From positions 146,351-210,350 of the forward strand of contig JBFWUF010000002.1 in NCBI GenBank assembly GCA_050247435.1: a stretch of DNA of 64,000 bases. Direction: 5' to 3'. The notes under the pieces were generated by a model, which did not search any database, had not been told where the DNA came from, and was given only the letters and a program-made list of their open reading frames with translations. Both the position numbers and the translations under genes were made by a program. This document shows, one piece after another, positions 8,286-17,631 of the stretch. Source of the stretch: JAJVID01 sp050247435 (lineage in GTDB: Bacteria; Acidobacteriota; Blastocatellia; RBC074). Position 1 is the first letter of the stretch; each line of letters begins with the position of its first letter.

Positions 8286-9722
8286 TTACACTTTTTTCTC
8301 CTTCCATCTTCCCTGCCTGAAGACCAGCATCGCGACCACGGCCAGCGCCGATTCCGCAATTGTGATCGCCAGGAAGACGCCTGTCGTTCCCAGGCCGGTA
8401 TATTTCGCCAGCGTGTAAGCCAGCGGAATTTGGATCACCCAGAAACAGAATAGGTTGAGGACGGTCGGCGTCCAGGTGTCACCCGCGCCGTTGAACGCCG
8501 CGGCGATCACCATGCCGTAGCCGTAAAAAACGTAGCCGTAGCTGATGTAACGCAGCGCGGCAACGCCGTAGGGGATCACCGTCTGATCATCGGTGAAGAT
8601 GCGAATCAGGAATTCGGGGAAGAGGATGAAAACGATTGCGACCCCGGCCAGAAAGACAGCGTTGCTATGACCGGCCAGCCAGACCGATTTGTCGGCGCGT
8701 TCGGGTTTTTGCGCCCCCAGGTTCTGTCCGACCAGCGTCGCGGCGGCGTTGCTCATCCCCCACGACGGCAGGATCGCGACGACGATGATGCGGATGGCGA
8801 TGGTGTAACCGGCCTGCGCCGCCGCCCCAAACTGTCCGATGATGCTCATCAACGCCATCCAGGCCGAGGTGGCGACCAGGAACTGGAACATTCCGCCGAG
8901 CGAGATGCGCATCAGATTTTTCATCAGGCCCAAATCCGGCAGCATCCGGTCGAGCCTGACAGGCACGCGGCTATGCCCGCCGAACAGTCGCGTGAATTGA
9001 TAGATCACGGCGCATCCGCGCCCGATGGTCGTGGCGATGGCCGACCCGGTCACGCCCAATTCAGGGAATGGCCCCAGACCGAAGATCAGGCAGGGATCGA
9101 GAACGAGATTGATCAGATTGCCGATCCACAACGCCCGCATCGCAATCGCGGCGTCACCCGCGCCGCGAAAGATCGCGTTGATCAGAAACAGCAACATGAT
9201 CACCACGTTCGCGCCGATGATGACCGACATGTAGCCGCCGCCCACCGCGGTCACGCCCGCTTCGGCGTTCATCACCTGGAAGACCTGCTTGCTGAAGAGC
9301 ACGCCAACGGCCCCAAATGGGATCGAGATCAAAACGCCGAGCAGGATTGACTGTTCGGCGACGCGGGCCGCGCCTTCCGGGTCTTTTTCCCCGATGCGGC
9401 GCGCGACCATCGCCGTCGTGCCCATGCTCAATCCGATCGCGACGGCGAATACGATTGTAAGCAGCGCTTCGGTGATGCCTACAGCCGCCGCCTGCTCCTT
9501 GCCCAGATGCGCGACCCAGTAAACGTTGACGATGCCGAAGAGCGACTCCATCAGCATTTCGAGCACCATCGGCACCGAGAGCAGAAAGATCGCGCGGCCA
9601 ATACCGCCTTCGGTGAAATCCTGCTCCGACCCGCGCACGGCTTCCCGCAAAGTCGCCCAGAAGCCTGTCGAGCGATTTTCAGTTCCCTTCTCCTGTTCAA
9701 CCAATTCAATCTGTTCGTTCAT
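8286..9722 (-). CDS. MATE family efflux transporter
   Basis: The 478-residue protein has about twelve membrane segments in two homologous halves. MATE signatures include the early LLSVPMVLEMLMESLFGIVNVYWVAHLG stretch in TM1-2 and the equivalent positions of the second half. MATE proteins exchange Na+ or H+ for cationic drugs, lipids or secondary metabolites at the inner membrane. The N-terminal 40 residues are cytoplasmic and charged (EQIELVEQEKG). It is transcribed toward the glycosyltransferase group, but the large palindrome between them suggests a separate transcript. The substrate is unknown. Confidence 0.9.
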   Translation of the reverse strand: MNEQIELVEQEKGTENRSTGFWATLREAVRGSEQDFTEGGIGRAIFLLSVPMVLEMLMESLFGIVNVYWVAHLGKEQAAAVGITEALLTIVFAVAIGLSMGTTAMVARRIGEKDPEGAARVAEQSILLGVLISIPFGAVGVLFSKQVFQVMNAEAGVTAVGGGYMSVIIGANVVIMLLFLINAIFRGAGDAAIAMRALWIGNLINLVLDPCLIFGLGPFPELGVTGSAIATTIGRGCAVIYQFTRLFGGHSRVPVRLDRMLPDLGLMKNLMRISLGGMFQFLVATSAWMALMSIIGQFGAAAQAGYTIAIRIIVVAILPSWGMSNAAATLVGQNLGAQKPERADKSVWLAGHSNAVFLAGVAIVFILFPEFLIRIFTDDQTVIPYGVAALRYISYGYVFYGYGMVIAAAFNGAGDTWTPTVLNLFCFWVIQIPLAYTLAKYTGLGTTGVFLAITIAESALAVVAMLVFRQGRWKEKKV

Positions 9723-9776
9723 TTTCCGTCCATTCCGTTATTTCCGTTTGTTCCGTACTCTCTCTTCCCTGTCTGT

Positions 9777-10349
9777 TTATTGCGGAAATCCGTCCGCCTC
9801 GATCACGCGCTGCGCCTGCGCGAAATGACGCCGCTCGTGAGCCACCACAATCCGAAACGTGTCGAGCAGACTGTAAACCACCACGCTCGCGAAAGGAGAT
9901 GTGATGATTATCTTCTCCGGATCATTTTTCTCCAGCGACCTCATCATCGCCAAAGTCTCGTGTTGATCGGCGATGAAGCGATCAACAATTTGCGGATCAA
10001 TCGAGCTTGACGCGGGTTGCGCGGCGGCGGGCGCTTTTAACTTCTGATGGAAGTTCGGCGAAACCACCTTGATCATCAGACTGCCGAACATCGCCGGCAA
10101 AAGCGGAATGCGATGCAAGAATTTCTTCCCGTATTCGCCTTTCAGTATCCGGGTAAAAACCGGGAAGTACTCGCGATTGATCGAGATCAGATGTTCGAGG
10201 CATTGCGCGACGCTCCACGAATCGGCGCCGGGTTTCCAGTTGAGCTGCTGCGTATTCAAATGGCCGAAGAGCGCCGTCGCGTCGCTGGCAATCGCTTCGG
10301 CCTCAGTGAAGATTTGAGGGAGGGTGAGATTCTGGTAGTCCATAACCAT
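9777..10349 (-). CDS. DinB family protein
   Basis: A 190-residue four-helix protein of the DinB/YfiT-like superfamily. The usual LNWKPGADSWSVAQCLEHLI segment at about residues 35-56 and the C-terminal AHERRHFAQ segment supply the three metal-binding His positions of the family. DinB-like proteins are metal-binding hydrolases or thiol-dependent S-transferases (bacillithiol or mycothiol users). Most remain uncharacterised. Met3 (MDYQN, 10343) could be the real start. The gene is 18 bases downstream of the selenoprotein gene on the same strand and may be co-transcribed with it, which would fit a redox or thiol role. Confidence 0.88.
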   Translation of the reverse strand: MVMDYQNLTLPQIFTEAEAIASDATALFGHLNTQQLNWKPGADSWSVAQCLEHLISINREYFPVFTRILKGEYGKKFLHRIPLLPAMFGSLMIKVVSPNFHQKLKAPAAAQPASSSIDPQIVDRFIADQHETLAMMRSLEKNDPEKIIITSPFASVVVYSLLDTFRIVVAHERRHFAQAQRVIEADGFPQ

Positions 10350-10367
10350 CGTTGAATGTGAGAAAGA

Positions 10368-10919
10368 TCAATGCTCCGCCAGCAGCTCCTGTTTGATTGT
10401 CAATCTGGCGATGATTTCGTCAATGACGGCGTCGGCCTTCGCCGCGATCTCACTGGGCGTCTGATCCTGAATCGGGTGTTCGACGTAAATCGCGTCGAAA
10501 CCGTCCCGCCCCAACGCGCTGGCCTGAGCGCGCGCCGCTGTCATAAATTCGCGCGTGGCCACGGGGATCGCCGCGATGCCCAGGCTTTCGAGTTTGATCG
10601 TGTCGTGCAAACTGCACGTCGTGCATGAGCCTCAATCAGCCAGAGCCTCGATCACCGCCACGCACTCGGCTTTTACAAGTTGATCAATCACTGCGTCTGG
10701 CGCGGGCTTCGTGAACGTTGGCTTCACCACGCGCACGATCTGTTCGACGCCGTAGCGGTCTTTCAGCTTTTGTTCAAGATGATCGAGAAAGAAACTACCG
10801 CCCCATTTGCTGATGTCGAGCAGGCCGATCGTTTTGCCCGCGAGCGTCTCCAGCCTCGGCGCGGTTTTGCCCGCGACGCGCGGAGTTTCATCGAGTGGAT
10901 TGACAAGAATTGTTTTCAT
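10368..10919 (-). CDS. UGSC-family selenoprotein (in-frame UGA as selenocysteine 96)
   Basis: Read through the TGA at 10634-10632, one 183-residue protein results: 95 residues, Sec96, then 87 residues. The codons around TGA encode ALAD-U-G-S-C-T-T-C-S. That is exactly the Sec-Gly-Ser-Cys signature of the UGSC (seleno)protein family, a thioredoxin-like redox pair with Sec at the first position. The downstream part (HDTIKLESLGIAAIPVATREF) has no usable start of its own close to the motif and continues the same fold. A hairpin starting 13 bases after TGA fits a bacterial SECIS element. AGGAGG precedes ATG 10919. The gene lies 48 bases after the redoxin-fusion gene. The function is unknown; a redox role is inferred. 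An ordinary stop would yield two truncated pieces and is far less likely. Confidence 0.9.
10604..10634 (-). promoter_or_regulatory. SECIS-like hairpin with selenocysteine UGA codon
   Basis: On the minus strand the TGA (10634-10632) is followed by a perfect 6-bp stem, CGTGCA (10618-10613) and TGCACG (10609-10604), closing a GTT loop (10612-10610). Nineteen bases separate the TGA from the loop and the loop begins with G. Both match the bacterial SECIS pattern recognised by SelB, in which the apical loop lies roughly 16-37 bases after UGA. The hairpin is within the coding sequence, as expected for bacteria. Confidence 0.8.
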
Positions 10920-10933
10920 TTTTGCTCCTCCTG

Positions 10934-10967
10934 GGAACGCACGCGAGGGCGCATGCGCTTCCAGGGT
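10934..10967. repeat. Imperfect hairpin related to the GCTTCCAG palindrome
   Basis: On the minus strand, CTGGAAGCGCATGCG pairs imperfectly with CGCGTGCGTTCCCAG. The element occupies the 48-base gap between the redoxin-fusion gene and the selenoprotein gene, just ahead of the latter's AGGAGG. It shares CTGGAAGCG with the larger element at 15013-15095. Confidence 0.5.
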
Positions 10968-12584
10968 TCAATCAATCGGATAGCTGACCATCTGGCTGCC
11001 GCGCGGCCCCGTCGCCCAACTGCCGATCACAGCCGAAAACTTCCCCGCCGTTCCACCGGCCACGACGATCTTGATTTGATCGGGGCGGGCGAATTTGCGG
11101 TAACACTCTTCGCCGTTGATGGTCGCGCGTTCGTAAAGCTGTATGAATTGCGTGCCCTCGCCGCCGTCCGCCTCGTATTCTTTGATCGGGATTCCCGTGT
11201 TCTCGAACAGGAATTCCCGGATCGAAACTTTGGTAAAGCCGCTGCGGTCGAGCGTCTTCACGTGTTCAGGGCACAGCACAACCATCGCTTCCCATCCGAA
11301 ACAGAAACGATAGGAGAAGACCGTCGCCAGCGCGCGGCTGATCGCTTTCAGGATCGTGCGCCCGTCGCGCGCGTTGTGTTCGCTGACGCCGTGCGGCGGT
11401 TCGGCGGCGAAGAGTGTCACCGCGCTCTGACCGCGATCAAAACCGAATTCGGCGCTCAGCGGCGACCACGGATTCTCCTCTTCGTTCTCGGCGATGCAGT
11501 AAGAAAACTTGCCCGGATTGCCGAGCGTTGACATATCCAATTCGCCGGGCCGCCCGCCGCCGATGTTGGTCAGGATAAGTTGAAACGCGCGTCCGAGCGT
11601 CGAGTTCGCCCGCGCCACGTTGCTGAAAACATTGCTGGCGCAGGCGAAACCAAGCTCGCGGCGAATGGGGCCGTTGACGACGACGAGCGGGGCGGCGAAA
11701 TGCGTGGTCGCCTGGACGCCGTGAATGTTGAACCGTTCGTCGCATGCCGCGCGAATCAACGGGACGAGCACGCGCATCATCTCAGACTTGCAACCCGCCA
11801 TCACCGCGTTGGCCGCGATCTTTTCGACAGTCGCCATTCCGTAATTCGGCGGCACGCGCGCGACAATTTGATCAGGCGGAAGACTCGTCGCGCCGAGCAT
11901 TCGTTCGACTCGCTCGACCGTCGGTGGAATCACGGGCAGCGGATCGGCGAAGCCCGCCGCGCGGCAAAACTCGTAAGGATCGTCATCATCGCCGAGTTCG
12001 ATGCGCGACGCTCGCGCCCCGCGTTCGGCGTAAAGGTTCACGGACGGCGCCAACTCGCCTTCAGTCCTCAGTTCCGGATGTGGCTCAAGATGGCGCGAAA
12101 CGCAGCCAGGCTTGGTTTGCGGCGCGCCATCGTGTTTGCCCGCAAGCTCGAACGGCTCGACTCCGGCCTCGCGGAGCATCTCCGCCGCAATCGCGTTCAA
12201 CTCATCCTTGTCGAACGCGACCGACGTTCGCGCGATCTTTCCGCCGCCGCCGATCAGAAACAATGTCGGCACGGCTTGCGGATCGTATTCGAGCGACACG
12301 CTTAGATCGCGGTCGAGCAGGACGGTAAATTCGATCGGCGCCTGCTCGATCAATTCCTTCGTCGCCGCCTCGCCGTCCTGAGAAACTCCGATAACCTCGG
12401 CATTCTCGCCAAGCGTTCGAGCCAGCCGGTTGAGATAAGGAATCGTCAGGCGACAGGTCGGGCAATCGGTCTCGAAGAAGACCAGCAACGACGGCTTGCC
12501 AATTGGTAGTTTCCGTAATTTATGATCATCGCCGTCGAGTCGAGACAACGAAAATGGTGGAGCTTGATCGCCAGGTTGCAGCAT
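10968..12584 (-). CDS. Redoxin/TlpA-like domain fused to a UGSC-associated C-terminal domain
   Basis: The 538-residue protein has two parts. Residues 1-150 form a thioredoxin-like redoxin domain with the active pair Cys41-Pro-Thr-Cys44 (ETDCPTCRL) and the cis-Pro region AVPTLFLI. Residues 200-538 form a separate domain rich in motifs such as PPNYGMATVEKIAANAVMAG, VNGPIRRELGF and NIGGGRPGELDMS, which I cannot assign to a characterised enzyme. There is no signal peptide. The gene directly precedes the selenoprotein gene on the same strand, so a functional redox pair is likely: the CxxC domain could reduce or charge the UGSC protein. Several conserved Cys (in AVMAGCKSEMM and FACASN) lie in the second domain. 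Confidence 0.75.
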   Translation of the reverse strand: MLQPGDQAPPFSLSRLDGDDHKLRKLPIGKPSLLVFFETDCPTCRLTIPYLNRLARTLGENAEVIGVSQDGEAATKELIEQAPIEFTVLLDRDLSVSLEYDPQAVPTLFLIGGGGKIARTSVAFDKDELNAIAAEMLREAGVEPFELAGKHDGAPQTKPGCVSRHLEPHPELRTEGELAPSVNLYAERGARASRIELGDDDDPYEFCRAAGFADPLPVIPPTVERVERMLGATSLPPDQIVARVPPNYGMATVEKIAANAVMAGCKSEMMRVLVPLIRAACDERFNIHGVQATTHFAAPLVVVNGPIRRELGFACASNVFSNVARANSTLGRAFQLILTNIGGGRPGELDMSTLGNPGKFSYCIAENEEENPWSPLSAEFGFDRGQSAVTLFAAEPPHGVSEHNARDGRTILKAISRALATVFSYRFCFGWEAMVVLCPEHVKTLDRSGFTKVSIREFLFENTGIPIKEYEADGGEGTQFIQLYERATINGEECYRKFARPDQIKIVVAGGTAGKFSAVIGSWATGPRGSQMVSYPID

Positions 12585-12676
12585 AGGGTGGCTGGTATAT
12601 TCGGGTCAGCCAGGGATTGAGTTTTTGGCCCCGCAATACCGATTCTTCCGTGTTGGATCGCGCCGTTGCGCTTCTC

Positions 12677-13699
12677 CTATTTGTTCTTGAGCCGACTGCC
12701 GAACAACTGCTTCAGATCATTAAGGAGAGATGTGGGAGATTGCCCATCCCCTCCCTGCGCCAACTTGCCCGCGCCACGGCCGTCCGTCCGATGCCCGTTA
12801 CGCCCCGAAGGCTGAATGGATTTGGTCGGATCGAGAGGCGGCAGCGAAGGCCATTTTGGCTGTTGCGCGGCCAGATTTCGCAGATCCAAAGCGAGTTCGC
12901 CCATGGTTTGGTAACGCGCGCTGATGTCCTTGGCCAACGCTTTCGCCAGGATCGGCTCCAACTCGGGCGGCGCGTCATCTCTGTATTCCGTGACCGCCTC
13001 CGGTTCAGCCAGTGTGATCGCGGCGATCACCTCCTCCACCGTTGAGCCTGCGAATGGCGGGCGGCCCGCCAGCAATTCGTAAAAAACCGCTCCGAGGCTG
13101 AACACGTCCGTTCGCTGATCCAGCCTTTCCCCCATGATCTGTTCAGGACTTAAGTACCGCGCGTCGCTCAGCGTGGCTCTCATCGGTTCGGGAGCGCCTT
13201 CGGAAAGCGAAAGAGGGAATGTCGCTCCGAATCCGAAATCCAGTATCTTCGCCTGTTTCGACACGATCATCAGGTTCGCGGGCTTGACCGCCAGATGAAA
13301 CCAGCCTCGCGCATGCACGGCGTCGAGCGCTTCAGCGATCTGAACGACGAGGAAGACGATCTGCTGGATCGGCAACTGAATCCCGAAGCCGAACAAGTCG
13401 AACGAATGCCCGTAGAAATATTCCATCGCCACGAAAGGCCGGCCCGAGTCGGTAATTCCGCTTTCGTACACCTCGCAGAAATTCGGATGGCGCACTTGCG
13501 CGACCAGGGAATAGATTTGAGTGAACCGCTGACGGATACGCTGATCGCTGACGAGCGCCTCCGGCAGAAGCTTCAGAGCTACTGAATGGCCGGAAGAAAT
13601 ATCCTGCGCCAAATAAACTTCTCCGACACCGCTAGCGCCGAGGCGCGAGGAAACCCGGAAATGCGCGATCTTTGACCCGGCTGGCAACCATTCTTTCAT
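12677..13699 (-). CDS. Ser/Thr kinase-fold protein, probable pseudokinase
   Basis: The 340-residue protein has a Hanks-type kinase fold (residues 5-275) and a low-complexity polar tail. Several catalytic positions are altered. The catalytic loop reads HLAVKPAN instead of HRDLKPxN, so the base Asp is Ala. The Gly-rich loop is LGASGVGEVY, with Ser replacing the second Gly. The ATP Lys (VALKLLPEA) and the DFG motif (ILDFGFGA) are kept. This pattern suggests ATP binding without efficient phosphotransfer, i.e. a pseudokinase or scaffold. No membrane helix is present. ATG 13699 (MKEWLPAGSK) is chosen over upstream in-frame codons because those lie inside heptamer repeats. It is downstream of the acyl-CoA dehydrogenase gene on the same strand. 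Confidence 0.8.
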   Translation of the reverse strand: MKEWLPAGSKIAHFRVSSRLGASGVGEVYLAQDISSGHSVALKLLPEALVSDQRIRQRFTQIYSLVAQVRHPNFCEVYESGITDSGRPFVAMEYFYGHSFDLFGFGIQLPIQQIVFLVVQIAEALDAVHARGWFHLAVKPANLMIVSKQAKILDFGFGATFPLSLSEGAPEPMRATLSDARYLSPEQIMGERLDQRTDVFSLGAVFYELLAGRPPFAGSTVEEVIAAITLAEPEAVTEYRDDAPPELEPILAKALAKDISARYQTMGELALDLRNLAAQQPKWPSLPPLDPTKSIQPSGRNGHRTDGRGAGKLAQGGDGQSPTSLLNDLKQLFGSRLKNK

Positions 13700-13716
13700 T
13701 GCTGGTAAGTAGTCGG

Positions 13717-13816
13717 GGGTGGTGGTTGGTGGTTGGTGGTTGGCGGCTGGCGGTTGGCGTCTGGTTGCGCGCATTTTTTAGCGCCAACCACCAACCACCA
13801 ACCACCAACCACCAAA
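13717..13816. repeat. Inverted heptamer array (TGGTTGG units)
   Basis: One arm (about 13717-13763) is built of tandem TGGTTGG heptamers that drift to CGGTTGG. The other (about 13780-13815) is the complementary series of ACCAACC units. The array runs up to the stop codon of the acyl-CoA dehydrogenase gene (13817) and ends about 18 bases before the kinase start at 13699. Confidence 0.88.
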
Positions 13817-14992
<1,176 letters not shown>

Positions 14993-15012
14993 AATCTCCT
15001 CCGGGAATCCCT

Positions 15013-15095
15013 GGGTACGCATCGCTTCCAGTGCGCCTGGCTTCCATCGCTCACGGATTGATCGAAGGCGAGCACGCTGGAAGCGATGCGTACCC
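15013..15095. repeat. Inverted repeat with perfect 19-bp arms (GGTACGCATCGCTTCCAG family)
   Basis: Arm 15013-15031 (GGGTACGCATCGCTTCCAG) is the exact reverse complement of 15077-15095. It fills the gap between the carboxylase alpha-subunit gene (stop side) and the acyl-CoA dehydrogenase gene, both on the minus strand. A shorter relative sharing CTGGAAGCG lies at 10934-10967. Confidence 0.88.
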
Positions 15096-15102
15096 ATTTG
15101 TT

Positions 15103-17097
15103 TTATGCCGATGTGATCTGTATCAAAAGCTGCCCTGGCGCGACGACTTCCCCCTGACTAACCAGAATCGCCTCGACCACTCCGTCCACTGCCGCGCGCA
15201 TCGTGTGCTCCATCTTCATCGCTTCAAGGATGATCAGCGGGTCGCCCGCCGAAACCTTCTGCCCGACCTCGACCAGAATTTTCAGCGCCTGCCCCGGCAT
15301 CGGTGAATTGGCCGAACCCTGTTCTGACACGGCTTGATGAATCGGATGCCTGGGCGTTCGTTTGATCACGCGCGATCCCAGAGAGGAATGAATGTAAAGA
15401 TCGTCGTCCGCTTCGGTAATCTTAAAAGCCCTTTGAACGCCGTCAATCGCGATTCGGATGACGCCGGAGGCGCAGCATAGCACTTGCGCCGCAACAGTTG
15501 AATCGAAAACTTTCACTTCATAATTGTCATCGTTGGTCTGCCGCCAGGAAATTTCGACCCTCTCGGCGTCAATCTCTAATTTAACCGCCGGGTCGCGGTA
15601 CGGGTTGTTTCGGTAGCTCGGCGGCAATTCGGCCAACAATCCGCCGGACAATTGCCACTGCTTTTGCATGTACAAAGCGGCGGCGGCGAGTGAATCTCGA
15701 TTGAGCAGCAGGTCATCACTGACAATCAACTCGTCCAGATGCTCAGCGACGAAGCCTGTGTGCGCACCGCCCTGCTTGAAATCCTGATGATCGAGCAACC
15801 GGATCAGAAAGTCGCGGTTTGTCCGCAATCCGTGAATTGACGATTGCCGCAGCGCGTAAACGAGTTTGCGAATCGCCTCATCGCGCGTCTCGCCATGCGC
15901 AATCAGCTTGGCCAGCATCGGGTCATAATGGATGCCAATCTCCATCCCGCGCTCGACGCCCGCGTCAATTCGCAATCCCTCAATCTGATCAGGCAGCCAC
16001 AGATTGTGAATTTTTCCGGTTGCGGGCAGAAAGTCTTTGCCCGGCTCTTCGGCGTACAGCCGCGCCTCAATCGCGTGGCCCGTCGTTTTCAAATCGGCTT
16101 GAGCGAACGGCAGCGGCTTGCCTTCGGCGATTTCGATTTGCAACCTGACCAGATCGAGTCCGGTGATCATCTCGGTCACGGGATGTTCGACCTGCAACCG
16201 GGTGTTGACCTCGATGAAAAAGAACTCGCCAGAAAGATCATTGGACGGAGCCAGAATGAATTCGACAGTGCCCGCGTTCGTGTAACCAATCGCGCGGCCA
16301 ATCCTGATCGCGGCTTCGCCCATCCGCCGCCGCAGTTCGTCATTGACCGCGGGCGAAGGGCTTTCCTCGATGATCTTCTGATGGCGGCGTTGCACCGAAC
16401 AATCGCGCTCGAACAGATGAACCAGATTGCCGTGAGCGTCGCCGAGAACTTGTATCTCGATGTGCCGCGCCCCCTCGACATATTTTTCGAGCAACAACGC
16501 GCCATCGCCGAACGCTTTTTCAGCCTCACGCCGCGCGGCTTCGATAGCCTCTTCGATCTCGCTTTCATTGCGCACGACGCGCATGCCTTTGCCGCCGCCG
16601 CCAGCCGAGGCTTTGATCAAAACCGGAAAACCGATTTTGATCATTTGTCCGCGCAACGTCTCGACGCTCTGATCCTCGCCGTCGTAACCCGGCACGACAG
16701 GCGCTCCGGCTTCAGCCGCTATCTTTCGCCCGGAGCTTTTCAACCCCATCGCGCGAATCGCCGATGGCTGCGGGCCGATGAAGACAACGCCAGCCGCCGC
16801 GCAGCTTTCAGCGAACTCGGCGTTCTCCGACAAAAACCCGTAGCCGGGATGAATCGCGTCGGCGCCTGTGCGCCTGGCCGCTTCAATAATCTTCTCCATT
16901 CGCAGGTAAGACTCTTTGGCCGGAGCCGCGCCCAGATGAACCGCTTCGTCGGCAAATCGGGCGTGCGGCGCGTTGGCGTCGGCGTCGGAATAGATAGCCA
17001 CCGTCTCGATGCCCATCGCGCGGCACGTCCGCATCACGCGCAACGCGATCTCGCCGCGATTGGCGACCAGGATTTTGCGAAAGGGTTTTTCAGCCAT
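15103..17097 (-). CDS. Acyl-CoA carboxylase alpha subunit: biotin carboxylase plus BCCP (methylcrotonyl/geranyl/propionyl type)
   Basis: The 664-residue protein has a biotin carboxylase domain (residues 1-450) with KILVANRGEIALRV, the ATP-grasp GGGGKGMRVV and IEVNTRLQVEHPVTE. A linker domain follows, then a C-terminal biotinyl domain. The biotin is expected on Lys628 in EAMKM. The enzyme carboxylates its biotin with ATP and bicarbonate, and the carboxyl group is passed to an acyl-CoA by a beta subunit. The likely beta subunit is the product of 28501-30093, some 11 kb away on the same strand. The fused-BCCP arrangement is typical of methylcrotonyl-, geranyl- and propionyl-CoA carboxylases rather than acetyl-CoA carboxylase. 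It probably forms an operon with the acyl-CoA dehydrogenase. Confidence 0.92.
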   Translation of the reverse strand: MAEKPFRKILVANRGEIALRVMRTCRAMGIETVAIYSDADANAPHARFADEAVHLGAAPAKESYLRMEKIIEAARRTGADAIHPGYGFLSENAEFAESCAAAGVVFIGPQPSAIRAMGLKSSGRKIAAEAGAPVVPGYDGEDQSVETLRGQMIKIGFPVLIKASAGGGGKGMRVVRNESEIEEAIEAARREAEKAFGDGALLLEKYVEGARHIEIQVLGDAHGNLVHLFERDCSVQRRHQKIIEESPSPAVNDELRRRMGEAAIRIGRAIGYTNAGTVEFILAPSNDLSGEFFFIEVNTRLQVEHPVTEMITGLDLVRLQIEIAEGKPLPFAQADLKTTGHAIEARLYAEEPGKDFLPATGKIHNLWLPDQIEGLRIDAGVERGMEIGIHYDPMLAKLIAHGETRDEAIRKLVYALRQSSIHGLRTNRDFLIRLLDHQDFKQGGAHTGFVAEHLDELIVSDDLLLNRDSLAAAALYMQKQWQLSGGLLAELPPSYRNNPYRDPAVKLEIDAERVEISWRQTNDDNYEVKVFDSTVAAQVLCCASGVIRIAIDGVQRAFKITEADDDLYIHSSLGSRVIKRTPRHPIHQAVSEQGSANSPMPGQALKILVEVGQKVSAGDPLIILEAMKMEHTMRAAVDGVVEAILVSQGEVVAPGQLLIQITSA

Positions 17098-17120
17098 TGG
17101 TCAGTCGTCTGAAAGGGTTG

Positions 17121-17396
17121 TTACGACTGGTTATCTTTTGCGGGCGGGAGCGCTCGTTCTGTTTTCAGTTTTTCATTTTCCAGCTTGAGCTTTTCGATCT
17201 CCAGCGCCTGTCTGAAAAGCAGTTCCCTGGCTTTATCGCGTTCAACCAGTTGCGCCAGATCAACGGTCAATTGGGCAACCTGCCTGGTCAATTCGTTGAT
17301 CTGCCGCTCGGCGTCTTCTATCCGTTTGTCGTGGTGTTTGAACTTCTCGCTAAAGGTGAAAATCAGGGAGAGGAGTTCGGAGATATTCTTCCACAT
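17121..17396 (-). CDS. Small coiled-coil protein
   Basis: This 91-residue protein is dominated by a heptad coiled coil from about residue 20 to 85 (DAERQINELTRQVAQLTVDL, then LEIEKLKLENEKLKTE). It starts with a short hydrophobic stretch (ISELLSLIFTF) that is too short for a convincing membrane helix. Its start overlaps the end of the 76-residue gene upstream by 47 bases in another frame, suggesting translational coupling. No family is recognised. A structural or dimerising role is possible. Confidence 0.55.
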   Translation of the reverse strand: MWKNISELLSLIFTFSEKFKHHDKRIEDAERQINELTRQVAQLTVDLAQLVERDKARELLFRQALEIEKLKLENEKLKTERALPPAKDNQS

Positions 17397-17580
17397 AGGC
17401 CAGATTGTTTTTGATCTGTTTCAGCAGGGTGTCTGTTTCGAAACTGAGAGCGGCGATGCGCGGCTGGCGGGCCTCGTACTCGTCGTTCAATTCCCGCAAC
17501 TGGCGAATAGCTTCCTCAATGGCTTTTTCCAGCTTCGGCGCTTCTTCCTCGGGAATTTCCAGAATCGTGGTCTTATCCAT
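17350..17580 (-). CDS. Small acidic helical protein
   Basis: A 76-residue protein, strongly helical and acidic (EEEAPKLEKAIEEAIRQLREL). It is preceded by a good ribosome site, GGAGGTGAG, just upstream of ATG 17580. It overlaps the following coiled-coil gene. Together they look like a two-gene unit encoding interacting helical proteins. I recognise no family. A toxin-antitoxin role is possible by size and overlap but no motif supports it. Confidence 0.6.
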   Translation of the reverse strand: MDKTTILEIPEEEAPKLEKAIEEAIRQLRELNDEYEARQPRIAALSFETDTLLKQIKNNLAYVEEYLRTPLPDFHL

Positions 17581-17631
17581 AAACTCACCTCCGTTTCGAA
17601 GGGAATCTTAGCACAACCGCGACACTCGGCT

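Noticed and set aside
10368..10610. Separate 80-residue gene starting after the TGA (MHDTIKLESLG...)
   Set aside because: It is the direct continuation of the upstream frame through the Sec codon. Its ATG would fall just past the UGSC motif without a ribosome site.
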